From an uncultured Clostridia bacterium (GTDB lineage Bacteria > Bacillota > Clostridia > TANB77 > CAG-508): a DNA stretch of 38,586 nucleotides. The notes below the pieces were generated by a model, which saw only the letters and a list, made by a program, of their open reading frames with translations, was not told the origin of the DNA and did not search any database. The stretch spans positions 1-38,586 of the forward strand of contig CASKJV010000018.1 in the NCBI GenBank assembly GCA_949388605.1. Direction: 5' to 3'. Positions 14,846-23,276 of the stretch are shown here, piece by piece (position 1 is the stretch's first letter; every line of letters starts with the position of its first letter). The position numbers were made by a program, and so were the translations under genes.

Positions 14846-15823
14846 TTATTTAAAACACTCTCCTATTTGTATACTATTTCCTCTTAAAAAGTCATCAATT
14901 TTCATTCTTTTAGCATTTTCCCCCTGTATTTCTAAAACTGATATTATTCCTGCTTTCGCTTTTATGAACAAACCTTTTTTAGAATCTGAAAATATTACTG
15001 TTCCAATACTCGCATTTTCAAAATCCAAATGTTCAAAATTTTCGACAATTTTATTATATTCTTGAAGTTGTAAACACTGAACTTTCCAAAATTTTATTTT
15101 TTTATCATTTAAAAATGTATATGTTCCCATTATTGGATTTAATCCTCTTACAAGATTTTTTATTTGAGAAGCATTTTTTGTATTCCAATCTATTTTTGCC
15201 ATTTCTTTACTAAGCATTGGAGCTAAAGTAAATTCTTCTGGTTGAGGGGTTCTTTGAATTTTTCCATTATTTATATTTTCTACAGTTTCTAATAATAATT
15301 TTGCTCCAATAGTTGATAATCTTGACCATAATTCTCCTGTTGTTTCATCATCACCTATTTCTACTTCTTTTTGTACAATTATATCACCTGCATCCATTTT
15401 TTCATTTAAATACATTATTGTTGCACCAGTCTTTTTATCTCCATTCAAAATAGCCCATTGTATAGGAGCTGGTCCTCTATAATTAGGTAGCATTGATGGA
15501 TGGAGATTTATACACCCTTTTTCAGGTATTTTTAAAAATGATTTTGGAAGTATAACACCATATGCAACAACACACACTAAATCTGGTTTTAAACTTTTTA
15601 TTTCATCTTTAAATTCAGTATTATTTACAATTTTCTCAGGTTGAAAAACTCTAATATTTTTCTCTAATGCATATTCTTTAACTGGTGATGCTACAAATTT
15701 CATTCCTCTTCCAGCTGGTCTATCTGGTGCTGTTACAACACCACAAATTTCAATTCCTGCATTATATAAATTTTCTAAAGACTCTTTTGCAATATCTGGA
15801 GTCCCCATAAAAAGAATTTTCAT
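14846..15823 (-). CDS. fmt: Methionyl-tRNA formyltransferase
   Basis: Formylates initiator Met-tRNA using 10-formyl-tetrahydrofolate. 325 residues: the N-terminal Rossmann-like domain has MKILFMGTPDIAKESL, the catalytic INLHPSMLPNYRGPAPIQWAI in pieces (Asn, His) and the Asp of MNEKMDAGDI; the C-terminal OB domain follows from about 210. Family-normal length. ATG follows AAAGGAAAG. Order priA, def, fmt is conserved in Firmicutes, linking formylation with deformylation. 127 bases separate it from def, with no strong promoter seen. Confidence 0.98.
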   Translation of the reverse strand: MKILFMGTPDIAKESLENLYNAGIEICGVVTAPDRPAGRGMKFVASPVKEYALEKNIRVFQPEKIVNNTEFKDEIKSLKPDLVCVVAYGVILPKSFLKIPEKGCINLHPSMLPNYRGPAPIQWAILNGDKKTGATIMYLNEKMDAGDIIVQKEVEIGDDETTGELWSRLSTIGAKLLLETVENINNGKIQRTPQPEEFTLAPMLSKEMAKIDWNTKNASQIKNLVRGLNPIMGTYTFLNDKKIKFWKVQCLQLQEYNKIVENFEHLDFENASIGTVIFSDSKKGLFIKAKAGIISVLEIQGENAKRMKIDDFLRGNSIQIGECFK

Positions 15824-15950
15824 TTAAACTTTCCTTTCTTCGCTTCACTCGTCATCCGCTATTATCAATGATTTTTTTTCAAAATCTCGAAACTGCAACA
15901 ACTATAAAGACATTATCTAGTACCCTGTTTATTTGCATTCGCATTACAAA

Positions 15951-16433
15951 TTATTTTTCTTCCTTTGGTTTAACAATTTCTAAAGTTCCTGGTTCAACTT
16001 TATCTGTAAATAGAACACCATTTAAGTGGTCAATTTCATGACATAATGCTTGTGCTAGTAAATCTTTTGCTTTCAATTTTACTTTACATCCATTTATATC
16101 CAATGCTTCCACAACAACTTCTTTTGGTCTTTCTACTTTTCCATATTTATTTGGAAAACTTAAACATCCTTCATCAACATCTTGTGTTCCCTTTTCTTTA
16201 ATAATTACAGGATTTATTAATGTAAATTGCATTCCTTCTTCATATAAATCAATTACTATTATTCTTTTTAGAACACCTACTTGTGGACCTGCTAATCCTA
16301 GTCCATCCCATTTATGCATTGTTTCCATCATATCTACTGCAAGTTGCTTTATTTTGTCATCTATAACCTCAATTTCTCTTGAGCGTTTTCTTAATATTTC
16401 ATCGCCTTCATATCTTAAATTTCTAATAGCCAT
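15951..16433 (-). CDS. def: Peptide deformylase
   Basis: Metalloenzyme removing the N-formyl group from new proteins. Motif 1 GLAGPQVGV (glycine-rich), motif 2 EGCLSFPN (Cys metal ligand) and motif 3 CHEIDHLNG (HExxH, two His ligands and catalytic Glu) are all present. 160 residues. ATG follows GGGGAG. It is 14 bases after the priA stop and so co-transcribed with priA. Confidence 0.98.
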   Translation of the reverse strand: MAIRNLRYEGDEILRKRSREIEVIDDKIKQLAVDMMETMHKWDGLGLAGPQVGVLKRIIVIDLYEEGMQFTLINPVIIKEKGTQDVDEGCLSFPNKYGKVERPKEVVVEALDINGCKVKLKAKDLLAQALCHEIDHLNGVLFTDKVEPGTLEIVKPKEEK

Positions 16434-16447
16434 TTTTTCTCCCCTAT

Positions 16448-18679
16448 CTAATTCATTGTATTTGGATTTATATCCACAATAACTTTTGTATCTTTACTTT
16501 TTTTTATTATATCATCTTTAATTGCATAATTTATAATATCTAAAATTTTTGATGTAACTTTACATTTGATAATAATTCTCCATCTATAATTATTCTGAAT
16601 TTTATCTACTGGTGACGGAACTGGCTTATAAACATTAATATTACCATTTTGCACCGATATTAACTTTTTATAAACTAAATTTGATATTTTCTTTACTTCA
16701 TCTACTTTTTTTCCCGAAAAGTTAATTAATATTATATCGCAAAATGGTGGATAATTCAACATTTTTCTAAGACTTATCTCTTGATTATAAAACAAATCAT
16801 AATCCTGTTTTTGGCTATCTATTATGGCATAATGATCAGGATTATAAGTTTGGATAATAACATTTCCATTTTCTTCTCTTCCTGCTCTTCCAGAAACTTG
16901 AACTAAAGTTTGAAATGTTCTCTCAACAGCTCTATAATCTTCTAAATTCAAGCTTGCATCTGCAGTAATTACACCTACTAAAGTTACTTTCGGAAAATGA
17001 TGTCCTTTTACAATCATTTGAGTCCCTAAGAGAATATCTATATTTTCTTTTTTAAATTTATTTAATATTTCTTCATGAGAATTTTTTTTAGTTACAGTAT
17101 CTAAATCCATTCTAATAGTATTTGCATTTGGAAATAGCTTATGAACTTCATTTTCTAACTTTTGTGTTCCTGTTCCAAAATATTTTATTTTTTTACTTCT
17201 ACATTCTGGGCATTCGTTTATAACATCTGCTTCATAGCCACAATAGTGACATTTTAATTTATTTACATTCATATGATATGTTAAACTTATATTGCAATTC
17301 TTACATTTAGCAACATATCCACATTCTCTACACATTATAAAAGTTGAATACCCTCTTCTGTTCAAAAATAGAATTGTTTGTTTCTTATTTTCCAAATTCT
17401 TATTTATTTCTTCTTGCAATTTAAAACTAATCATAGATCTATTTCCAATTGCAAGCTCATTTCTCATATCTACAATTTCAACTTTAGGAATTCTAGCATT
17501 ATTAGCTCTATTTTTTAAAGTATATAAAATAATTTCGTTTTGTTTTGCTTGATGCATAGTAATCATATCTGGAGTTGCGCTACCTAAAACTAATGGACAA
17601 TTATTCTTTTCTGCCAAATACTTTGCTAAATCTTTAGCATTATATCTTGGAGTACTATCAGCTTTATAAGACATATCATGTTCTTCATCTATAATAATAA
17701 TTCCTATTTTTTTTACTGGCCCAAAAATTGCTGATCTTGCTCCTATTATAATTTTCTTTTCACCATTAGATATTTTTTGCCACTCATCAAATCTTTCACC
17801 TGCAGATAACTTACTATGAAGAACTGCAACAATATCTCCAAATCTTGCTAAAAATCTATCCACCATTTGAGGTGTAAGAGAAATTTCTGGAACAAGAACA
17901 ATAGCTTCTTTTCCTTTTTCTAAAACTTTCTGAATGAGTTGTAAATAAATTTCCGTTTTTCCTGAACCTGTAATTCCATAAATAAGGTTTTTAGAAAATT
18001 CTTCATTTTGTATACAAAAATTTATTCCTTCAAAACACTTTTGTTGTTCTTCTGTTAATTTTTTAGGAATATCTCTTTCTATATTTTTATTAATAAAAGG
18101 ATTTCTTTCAATCTGCTTTTCTACTAATTTTATATATCCATTTTTTTCTATTGTCTTAAATACAGAACGATTAACTTCTGTTATTTGTTCTAAATCAGAA
18201 ATATATATTCCATCATTTTTTTCTAAAAATCTTAATACTTTAATATGTTTATCACTTTTAATTTTTCGATTTTCTATTAAAATTTCAATTTCATCCTTAG
18301 GTTTATTCAGAAATACAAAATTCCCTGTTTTTTCTTTTACCCTATTAGAAATGTCTTTACTTTGAGTACCTGGAGGAAGCATAAGTTTAATACAATCAGA
18401 AATATTACAAAAATACTTTCTAGCCATTAATTTTGCTAAAACAATATTTTCTTCTGTTAAACTATTTTCTATTTCAATTTTTGCAATTTCCTTATTCGCA
18501 AATTCTGATTTATCTTTTAAGTCAATAACAAAACCATCTGCAAGTTTTGTTCCTCTTCCAAAGGGTACAAAAACTCTAGCTCCAATTTTTATGATATTTT
18601 GCATATCATTTGGAACTATATAGTCAAATATTCTATTTAAAGCTTTAGCATCACTATTTATTATTACTTCTGCGTACAT
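16448..18679 (-). CDS. priA: Primosomal protein N' (replication restart helicase)
   Basis: Superfamily 2 helicase that reloads the replisome at stalled forks. 743 residues: N-terminal DNA-binding domain with VFVPFGRGTKLADGFV, Walker A GITGSGKTEIY (about 242-252), Walker B IDEEHDMSYK, motif LGSATPD, the zinc-binding cysteine array CRECGYVAKCKNC ... CHYCG ... CPECR, and helicase motifs LLGTQMIVKGHHFP and VSGRAGRE. A TTG precedes the ATG; the ATG at 18679 is eight bases from AGGA and is preferred. First gene of priA, def, fmt. Confidence 0.98.
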   Translation of the reverse strand: MYAEVIINSDAKALNRIFDYIVPNDMQNIIKIGARVFVPFGRGTKLADGFVIDLKDKSEFANKEIAKIEIENSLTEENIVLAKLMARKYFCNISDCIKLMLPPGTQSKDISNRVKEKTGNFVFLNKPKDEIEILIENRKIKSDKHIKVLRFLEKNDGIYISDLEQITEVNRSVFKTIEKNGYIKLVEKQIERNPFINKNIERDIPKKLTEEQQKCFEGINFCIQNEEFSKNLIYGITGSGKTEIYLQLIQKVLEKGKEAIVLVPEISLTPQMVDRFLARFGDIVAVLHSKLSAGERFDEWQKISNGEKKIIIGARSAIFGPVKKIGIIIIDEEHDMSYKADSTPRYNAKDLAKYLAEKNNCPLVLGSATPDMITMHQAKQNEIILYTLKNRANNARIPKVEIVDMRNELAIGNRSMISFKLQEEINKNLENKKQTILFLNRRGYSTFIMCRECGYVAKCKNCNISLTYHMNVNKLKCHYCGYEADVINECPECRSKKIKYFGTGTQKLENEVHKLFPNANTIRMDLDTVTKKNSHEEILNKFKKENIDILLGTQMIVKGHHFPKVTLVGVITADASLNLEDYRAVERTFQTLVQVSGRAGREENGNVIIQTYNPDHYAIIDSQKQDYDLFYNQEISLRKMLNYPPFCDIILINFSGKKVDEVKKISNLVYKKLISVQNGNINVYKPVPSPVDKIQNNYRWRIIIKCKVTSKILDIINYAIKDDIIKKSKDTKVIVDINPNTMN

Positions 18680-18858
18680 CAATATCTTCCTATTTTTTTA
18701 TTTTCTTATGATTATATCATGATTTAAATACTTTGTATAATAATTTTTATTACATAATAAAGAAATATTTTCTATAATTTATATTCAATAAAAAAAGAAC
18801 CAAGTTTAAAGTACATATAAATTTATATTCTACAGCAAAATATTTAATTTCTATTATA

Positions 18859-18950
18859 GAACAAAAGTGGACAATATGATAATTACAAAATACAAAAATT
18901 TACTAAATTGTCCACGTATTTGTTCGTGCGCCAAATTTATAGAACAAAAT
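18859..18950 (+). repeat. Dispersed hairpin repeat, copy A
   Basis: GTGGACAAT (18867-18875) pairs perfectly with ATTGTCCAC (18907-18915), and an outer stem GAACAAA (18859-18865) pairs with TTTGTTC (18919-18925). The copy at 29618-29710 is about 85 percent identical by eye. TTATAGAACAAAA occurs directly at both ends of this copy (18854-18866 and 18937-18949). The 363-base gap 18680-19042 otherwise holds AT-rich sequence and the gmk terminator. Coordinates mark the shared segment; true ends are uncertain. Confidence 0.75.
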
Positions 18951-18991
18951 AACCTCTAATATCAAACTTTTTTAGTTTAATACTAGAAGTT
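18951..18991 (-). terminator. gmk terminator hairpin
   Basis: Seventeen-base arms 18951-18967 and 18975-18991 with a 7-base loop, 52 bases past the gmk stop. The three non-Watson-Crick pairs are G-U wobbles only when read as minus-strand RNA, which fits a terminator of the minus-strand gene. Confidence 0.7.
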
Positions 18992-19042
18992 ATATCATAA
19001 ATATATATTAAATTTAGCCAAAATTACGTTTTTAATAAGTAA

Positions 19043-19609
19043 CTAATTGTACATTTCAGACTTACTTTCTTGTCTTATAATCTCTTCAATTATATTTACA
19101 GCTTTTTCTAAATCATTATTTTTTAATACATAATCATATAAACTAATTTTAGATTCTTCATAATCAAATCTATTTAGACGTAAAATAATTTCTCCTTCTG
19201 AAGGTTTGTCTATTCTGTTTTCTAATCTATGTTTTAATTCCTCTTTTGGTACTCTTAAGAAAATTGTTACTATTTTTATATCTTTTAGAGTATTTTTTAA
19301 AATCTCAGTTCCGTTAACGTCTATATCTTTAATAACAATACCATTTCTAGCACCTTCATCTAAAAATTTTTTTGAAGTTCCATAATAGTGATTATGATGT
19401 ATGTCATATTCGTAAATTTCATTATTTCTTATTTTTTCTTCGAATTCTTCTTTAGTCAAAAAAACATAAGTTTTTCCAGGAATATCTCCTTCTCTTTGTG
19501 GTCTTGTTGTATATGCTGGAATAGATTTTACATTATCCATTCTTTTTATTATTTCTCTTTTTATTGTATCTTTTCCTGCTCCTGCTACACCAGATAATAT
19601 AACTAACAT
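19043..19609 (-). CDS. gmk: Guanylate kinase, divergent
   Basis: ATP-dependent phosphorylation of GMP to GDP. P-loop SGVAGAGKDT (about 6-15; the usual text is SGPSGVGKGT), GMP-binding TTRPQREGDIPGKTYVF and YEYDIHHNHYYGTS, then VIKDIDVNG and the lid region LENRIDKPSEGEIILRL. 188 residues. ATG follows AGAGGT. It lies directly after rpoZ; in Bacillus gmk precedes rpoZ. The P-loop and GMP site depart from the commonest forms, so a related nucleotide kinase is possible, but the neighbourhood supports gmk. Confidence 0.87.
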   Translation of the reverse strand: MLVILSGVAGAGKDTIKREIIKRMDNVKSIPAYTTRPQREGDIPGKTYVFLTKEEFEEKIRNNEIYEYDIHHNHYYGTSKKFLDEGARNGIVIKDIDVNGTEILKNTLKDIKIVTIFLRVPKEELKHRLENRIDKPSEGEIILRLNRFDYEESKISLYDYVLKNNDLEKAVNIIEEIIRQESKSEMYN

Positions 19610-19632
19610 AATTTTACCTCTTCTATTATATA

Positions 19633-19830
19633 TTATTCTTCTACCTTAGTAACTTCACCTTCAATAATTTCATCAGCAGCTAAAGTTACAACTGATCTAT
19701 CATTCTCCTTTGTTTTTAATGGAGAACCATCAGCTATTTGTCTAGCTCTTTTAGCTGTCATTATTACTAATGCATATCTATTATCCCCTACCTTTTTTAA
19801 TAAATCTGATACTGTTGGTTTTACTAACAT
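19633..19830 (-). CDS. rpoZ: RNA polymerase omega subunit
   Basis: Assembly subunit of RNA polymerase. The 65-residue protein has VSDLLKKVGDNRYALVIMTAKRARQI, the omega signature around the conserved ArgAlaArgGln, and KTKENDRSVVTLAADEI near the end. ATG follows AGGAGG. It lies between remA and gmk. Confidence 0.94.
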   Translation of the reverse strand: MLVKPTVSDLLKKVGDNRYALVIMTAKRARQIADGSPLKTKENDRSVVTLAADEIIEGEVTKVEE

Positions 19831-19947
19831 TTTAAATTCCTCCTATTCATTTCACATAAATATTTTACCAATTTATACTATATTTTGTAAATAGTATTAA
19901 TAAATAAAATTATTTTGTGTATTTTACATTTTTAATCTGTTAAAATA

Positions 19948-20202
19948 TTATTCATCATCATTATCTATACCATTATCAACTCTTCCTGCTATTGTCTCTG
20001 GCTGAACTGCTGATAATATGATATGACCTGAGTCCATTATAATAACAGATCTTGTTCTTCTTCCATAAGTAGCATCAATCGCCATTTTAGAATCTTTTGC
20101 TTCCTGTACAATTCTTTTTATTGGAGCTGATTCTGGACTAACAATTGAAATCATTCTTTCTGCTGAAACAATATTTCCAAAACCTATATTAATAAGTTGC
20201 AT
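19948..20202 (-). CDS. remA: RemA-family DNA-binding regulator (DUF370)
   Basis: Homologue of the Bacillus RemA activator of biofilm matrix genes, an arc-forming DNA-binding protein. The 84 residues show [28 protein letters not shown] in pieces and [28 protein letters not shown], nearly invariant in the family. ATG follows AGAGGT. In operon with yicC, rpoZ and gmk. In Bacillus RemA activates tapA-sipW-tasA; a SipW-type surface locus lies about 6 kb away here, but a regulatory link is inference. Confidence 0.95.
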   Translation of the reverse strand: MQLINIGFGNIVSAERMISIVSPESAPIKRIVQEAKDSKMAIDATYGRRTRSVIIMDSGHIILSAVQPETIAGRVDNGIDNDDE

Positions 20203-20253
20203 ATTTTACCTCTTTCTTTTAATATTTAGATTTTTTGAAATCTATAAAACTAA

Positions 20254-21129
20254 TTATTCAATATTTTGTATTTGTTCTCTAATGTTTTCTACTTCTGTTT
20301 TTATTTCAATAACTCTATTAGTTATTTCTAAACAATTTGCTTTTGAACCTATAGTATTTACTTCTCTGTTAATTTCTTGAATTAAGAAATCTATTTTTTT
20401 ACCTATTGGTGAACTTTGTTTTACTAATTCTAAAAATTGTGAAATATGACTTTTTAATCTTGTAAGTTCTTCTTCTATAGATGATTTATCTGAAAATATA
20501 ACTATTTCTTGCATTAATCTGTTTTCATCTACAGTAGATGGTTCTAGTAATTCACTTACTCTCATTTTTAATTTTTCCATATATTCTTGTACAAGAATAC
20601 TTGAATACTTTGCTATTTCATTTACTTTTTCTTGTATTACATATATTCTTTTTTCAATATCTTCTATAAGTTTATTCCCTTCAATTTCTCTCATACTTAT
20701 AAATTTGCTTAAAGCATCATCAACTGCAAACATTAATTCATTTCCTATTAACTCTTCATCTTGCTCATCCTCAATTTTTAATATTTCTGGAAATTTAGAA
20801 ATATCTATAACATCTACATTAAATTTTAGGTCTGCCTCTTCTGCTAGACTTTTTAATTCTCTTATATAATCTTTAGCAAGTTCTTTATTTATTCTTATAT
20901 TAGTTCCTTTACTTCCATAATTTTCAAAAGTAATAAACACATCTACTTTTCCTCTGGAAATAGCTGAACTTATTCTTTTTCTTATTTTGTCTTCTTCACT
21001 ATTTAAAAATCTAGGAAGCCTAACAGATATATCTGTATATTTATGATTTACAGATTTTATATCTACTGTATAATTTCTACCTTCATTTTCATATTTTCCA
21101 CGGCCAAAGCCTGTCATACTTTTTATCAA
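20254..21129 (-). CDS. yicC: YicC family endoribonuclease-like protein
   Basis: 291 residues starting IKSMTGFGRGKYE after a TTG start that is eight bases from GAGG. Family blocks are VDIKSVNHKYTDISVRLPRF, the central helical region, and the C-terminal GKKIDFLIQEINREVNTIGSKAN with the conserved Glu, then EIKTEVENIREQIQNIE. YicC proteins have been reported to act as endoribonucleases, with a link to stationary-phase survival. Upstream of remA, rpoZ and gmk as in many Firmicutes. Confidence 0.95.
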   Translation of the reverse strand: MIKSMTGFGRGKYENEGRNYTVDIKSVNHKYTDISVRLPRFLNSEEDKIRKRISSAISRGKVDVFITFENYGSKGTNIRINKELAKDYIRELKSLAEEADLKFNVDVIDISKFPEILKIEDEQDEELIGNELMFAVDDALSKFISMREIEGNKLIEDIEKRIYVIQEKVNEIAKYSSILVQEYMEKLKMRVSELLEPSTVDENRLMQEIVIFSDKSSIEEELTRLKSHISQFLELVKQSSPIGKKIDFLIQEINREVNTIGSKANCLEITNRVIEIKTEVENIREQIQNIE

Positions 21130-21148
21130 ATTTTATACCTCTTTCTTT

Positions 21149-21793
21149 TTAATTCTTTGTATTTTTATTTATACTTTGCTTTTTTGATGCAATTTGTCTA
21201 TTTTTTCTTCTAATTGCTTGTTCTTTTAATATAACTTTTTTTATTGTTTCTTCTTCCTCTGTTTTAACCTTATATAATTTTGTACTTTCCTCTTCTAAAT
21301 AACTTTTATTTTCATCATATTTCATAATTTCTTTAACATCACTTAGATTGTTTTGATAATGAAACCTTTTTTGTCTATAAATAATATATGATTTTAAGAA
21401 GTAGTAAACTACTAAAATTGCAGGCAAAATCATTATTATAATTCTAATAATATTATTTGTATGTAAATAGATATATGGTATATAAAGAGATACAATGCCA
21501 CTTATTAAAAATTCTCCCCCTATAATCCAAAGTTTTATACTATTTTTTCTATATGCAATTTCAATATCTATTACAGTTATTAAAATTATTCCTAATGCAA
21601 AATATTTCATATATTCTTCAAAAATGTTGTTTTCGAAGTTATAATATGTAACATTTATTAAACAGAAATAAGCCATTATGATAGTTGCTGCTAATAAATT
21701 TTGAAAAATAATTGTATTAATATTATTTTTAACTTCTTTTGGTAATTTTCTTTTTTTTTCAATTTCAAGCTGCATTAACTTTGCTTTTTCCAA
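21149..21793 (-). CDS. Four-helix membrane protein, unknown function
   Basis: 214 residues. A basic N-terminus (about 1-25) leads to four hydrophobic segments (about 29-48, 63-80, 87-108, 112-133), followed by a long charged cytoplasmic tail rich in Lys and Glu. TTG at 21793 is chosen because it directly follows the rsmE stop and has GGAGG ten bases upstream, inside the rsmE end. It is 19 bases before yicC and so part of the rsmE-yicC transcript. The family is not recognised. Confidence 0.7.
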   Translation of the reverse strand: MEKAKLMQLEIEKKRKLPKEVKNNINTIIFQNLLAATIIMAYFCLINVTYYNFENNIFEEYMKYFALGIILITVIDIEIAYRKNSIKLWIIGGEFLISGIVSLYIPYIYLHTNNIIRIIIMILPAILVVYYFLKSYIIYRQKRFHYQNNLSDVKEIMKYDENKSYLEEESTKLYKVKTEEEETIKKVILKEQAIRRKNRQIASKKQSINKNTKN

Positions 21794-22552
21794 TTAAATA
21801 TTTCCTCCATTTTCTAATTCATACATAATTATAGAAGAAATTTGAAGAGCTACTGTTTCAGTTCTTAAAATTCTTTTCCCTAAACTAATTACTTTTGCAC
21901 CATTTGACTTCATAACTTCTACTTCTTCTGGAGCTATTCCACCTTCTGGTCCAATAATAACAGCTATTTTGTATTTTTCTTTTTTATTCTTTAGTTGTAA
22001 TAATTCATTTTTTACATAATTATTTTCTTCTAGTTCATATGCTAATAATACTATATCATAATTTTTAATTTCATTACATACATTTTTTATATTTTCTATG
22101 TTTGTAACTTTAGGAACTATATCTCTACCAGATTGCTTTGCTGCAACTTCAGCAATTTTGTTCCATCTATCTATTTTTTTTAATTCATCTTTTCCAGAAA
22201 TTTTAACAATAGATCTTTTGAATGCTACTGGTATAAATTCATTTACTCCCAGTTCTGTACCTTTTTGAATAATTAATTCCATTTTATCAGCTTTTGGTAA
22301 ACCTTGAAAAATATGTAATTCAACATTTCCTTCTGCTTTATTTTCTGCAATTTCTAATATATTGCATTTAATATATTTATTTGTAATTTCGCAAATTTCA
22401 GAAATATAGTTTGTACTAGTTTTTTTATCACATATTTTTATTTTTTCGCCAATTTCAAGTCTTAAAACATTTTTTATATGATTAACATCTTCACCAACTA
22501 TTTCTATTTGATTATTGTTAATTTGACTAGATTCTATAAAAAACTTTCTCAA
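21794..22552 (-). CDS. rsmE: 16S rRNA (uracil1498-N3)-methyltransferase
   Basis: SPOUT methyltransferase modifying U1498 near the 30S decoding centre with S-adenosylmethionine. 252 residues: an N-terminal PUA-like domain (1-75) with VNHIKNVLRLEIGEKI, then the knotted domain with FQGLPKADKMELIIQKGTELGV in pieces, VIIGPEGGIAPEEVE and SLGKRILRTETVALQ at the SAM site. TTG start nine bases from AGGAG. First gene of the run that continues to gmk. Confidence 0.96.
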   Translation of the reverse strand: MRKFFIESSQINNNQIEIVGEDVNHIKNVLRLEIGEKIKICDKKTSTNYISEICEITNKYIKCNILEIAENKAEGNVELHIFQGLPKADKMELIIQKGTELGVNEFIPVAFKRSIVKISGKDELKKIDRWNKIAEVAAKQSGRDIVPKVTNIENIKNVCNEIKNYDIVLLAYELEENNYVKNELLQLKNKKEKYKIAVIIGPEGGIAPEEVEVMKSNGAKVISLGKRILRTETVALQISSIIMYELENGGNI

Positions 22553-22576
22553 AATATTATTCTCCTAAGTTTACTT

Positions 22577-22625
22577 ATAATTTTATTTTGAAATAAAATT
22601 ATGCCTTTATTAGTTTTTTATTATA
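22577..22625 (-). promoter_or_regulatory. rsmE promoter and leader palindrome
   Basis: Minus strand TATAAT at 22625-22620; the -35 box is weak. A perfect 12-base inverted repeat (22577-22588 and 22591-22602, two-base centre) falls in the predicted 5' leader just ahead of the ribosome binding site. It could be an operator or an RNA hairpin affecting translation. Confidence 0.5.
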
Positions 22626-22749
22626 TCATAGATTAACAAAGAAATAAAGAGATTTCTAAAGATTTTATAAGAAAAAAAGAGATTGTTAGTTCAAAAATAA
22701 TAATAACTAAAGAAAATATCTATAATATATATAACTTATATATATATTA

Positions 22750-22778
22750 TTGTATATTTTATGTAAATGTAGTATAAT
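22750..22778 (+). promoter_or_regulatory. Promoter of the 22835-23200 gene
   Basis: TTGTAT (22750-22755) and TATAAT (22773-22778), spacer 17 bases. Confidence 0.75.
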
Positions 22779-22834
22779 AATTATGTTACTTTTAAAATCT
22801 GATGTTTTGCACAATATAATATTCTGGAGGAAAA

Positions 22835-23200
22835 ATGGATATAGAAATGAAAATTTACGAGAAACTCGGTGTTCGGAAATGGAAAAAATTCGTTTTATGG
22901 CTAATGTGTTTGGCTATAAGAGATCCCAATTTTAAGGGGATTAATTACAACATACAATCATTTAGCTTGAAGTCTGTAAAAAAATTCAGAAAATGGTTAT
23001 GGATTAATTCATTAATTCATGTATATGGTATAATTCAGTGTATTGATTATATCCCTTACATAATAAATTCAGATAGCATTTTTTCATTTAGCATGTTTTT
23101 TACAATAATATGTTTTCTTCTTAATATTTATTGTGTAATGTTGCAACGGTATAATTATATTCGAATCAAAAAAGTATTAAAAAGAGCTACTCGTGATTAA
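22835..23200 (+). CDS. Small membrane protein, unknown function, uses CGG codons
   Basis: 121 residues. A basic opening (MDIEMKIYEKLGVRKWKK) is followed by a hydrophobic stretch, a polar region, two membrane segments (about 52-70 and 77-100) and a basic end (YNYIRIKKVLKRATRD). GGAGG precedes the ATG, and promoter and terminator are good. The family is not recognised with confidence. Codon use differs from its neighbours: it contains CTC and two in-frame CGG codons (GTT CGG AAA, CAA CGG TAT), the only CGG in the window not at a frame break. Skipping the C at the first CGG would give a stop ten codons later, so CGG must be read in triplet here if the gene works. Confidence 0.7.
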   Translation: MDIEMKIYEKLGVRKWKKFVLWLMCLAIRDPNFKGINYNIQSFSLKSVKKFRKWLWINSLIHVYGIIQCIDYIPYIINSDSIFSFSMFFTIICFLLNIYCVMLQRYNYIRIKKVLKRATRD

Positions 23201-23212
23201 GAGTAGCTTTTT
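23185..23212 (+). terminator. Terminator overlapping the stop of the 22835 gene
   Basis: AGCTACTC (23185-23192) pairs with GAGTAGCT (23201-23208) around GTGATTAA, which contains the stop codon; a T run follows. Confidence 0.8.
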
Positions 23213-23276
23213 ACTTTCTTTTCATTATTTTATAAGTATTTAATAAACTAGTTAGGCTTACTGCCTCGTCCTTTTC

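Noticed and set aside
22750-22935. Plus-strand open frame upstream of the 22835 gene
   Set aside because: It begins inside the promoter region, has no ribosome binding site and overlaps the better-supported gene in another frame.
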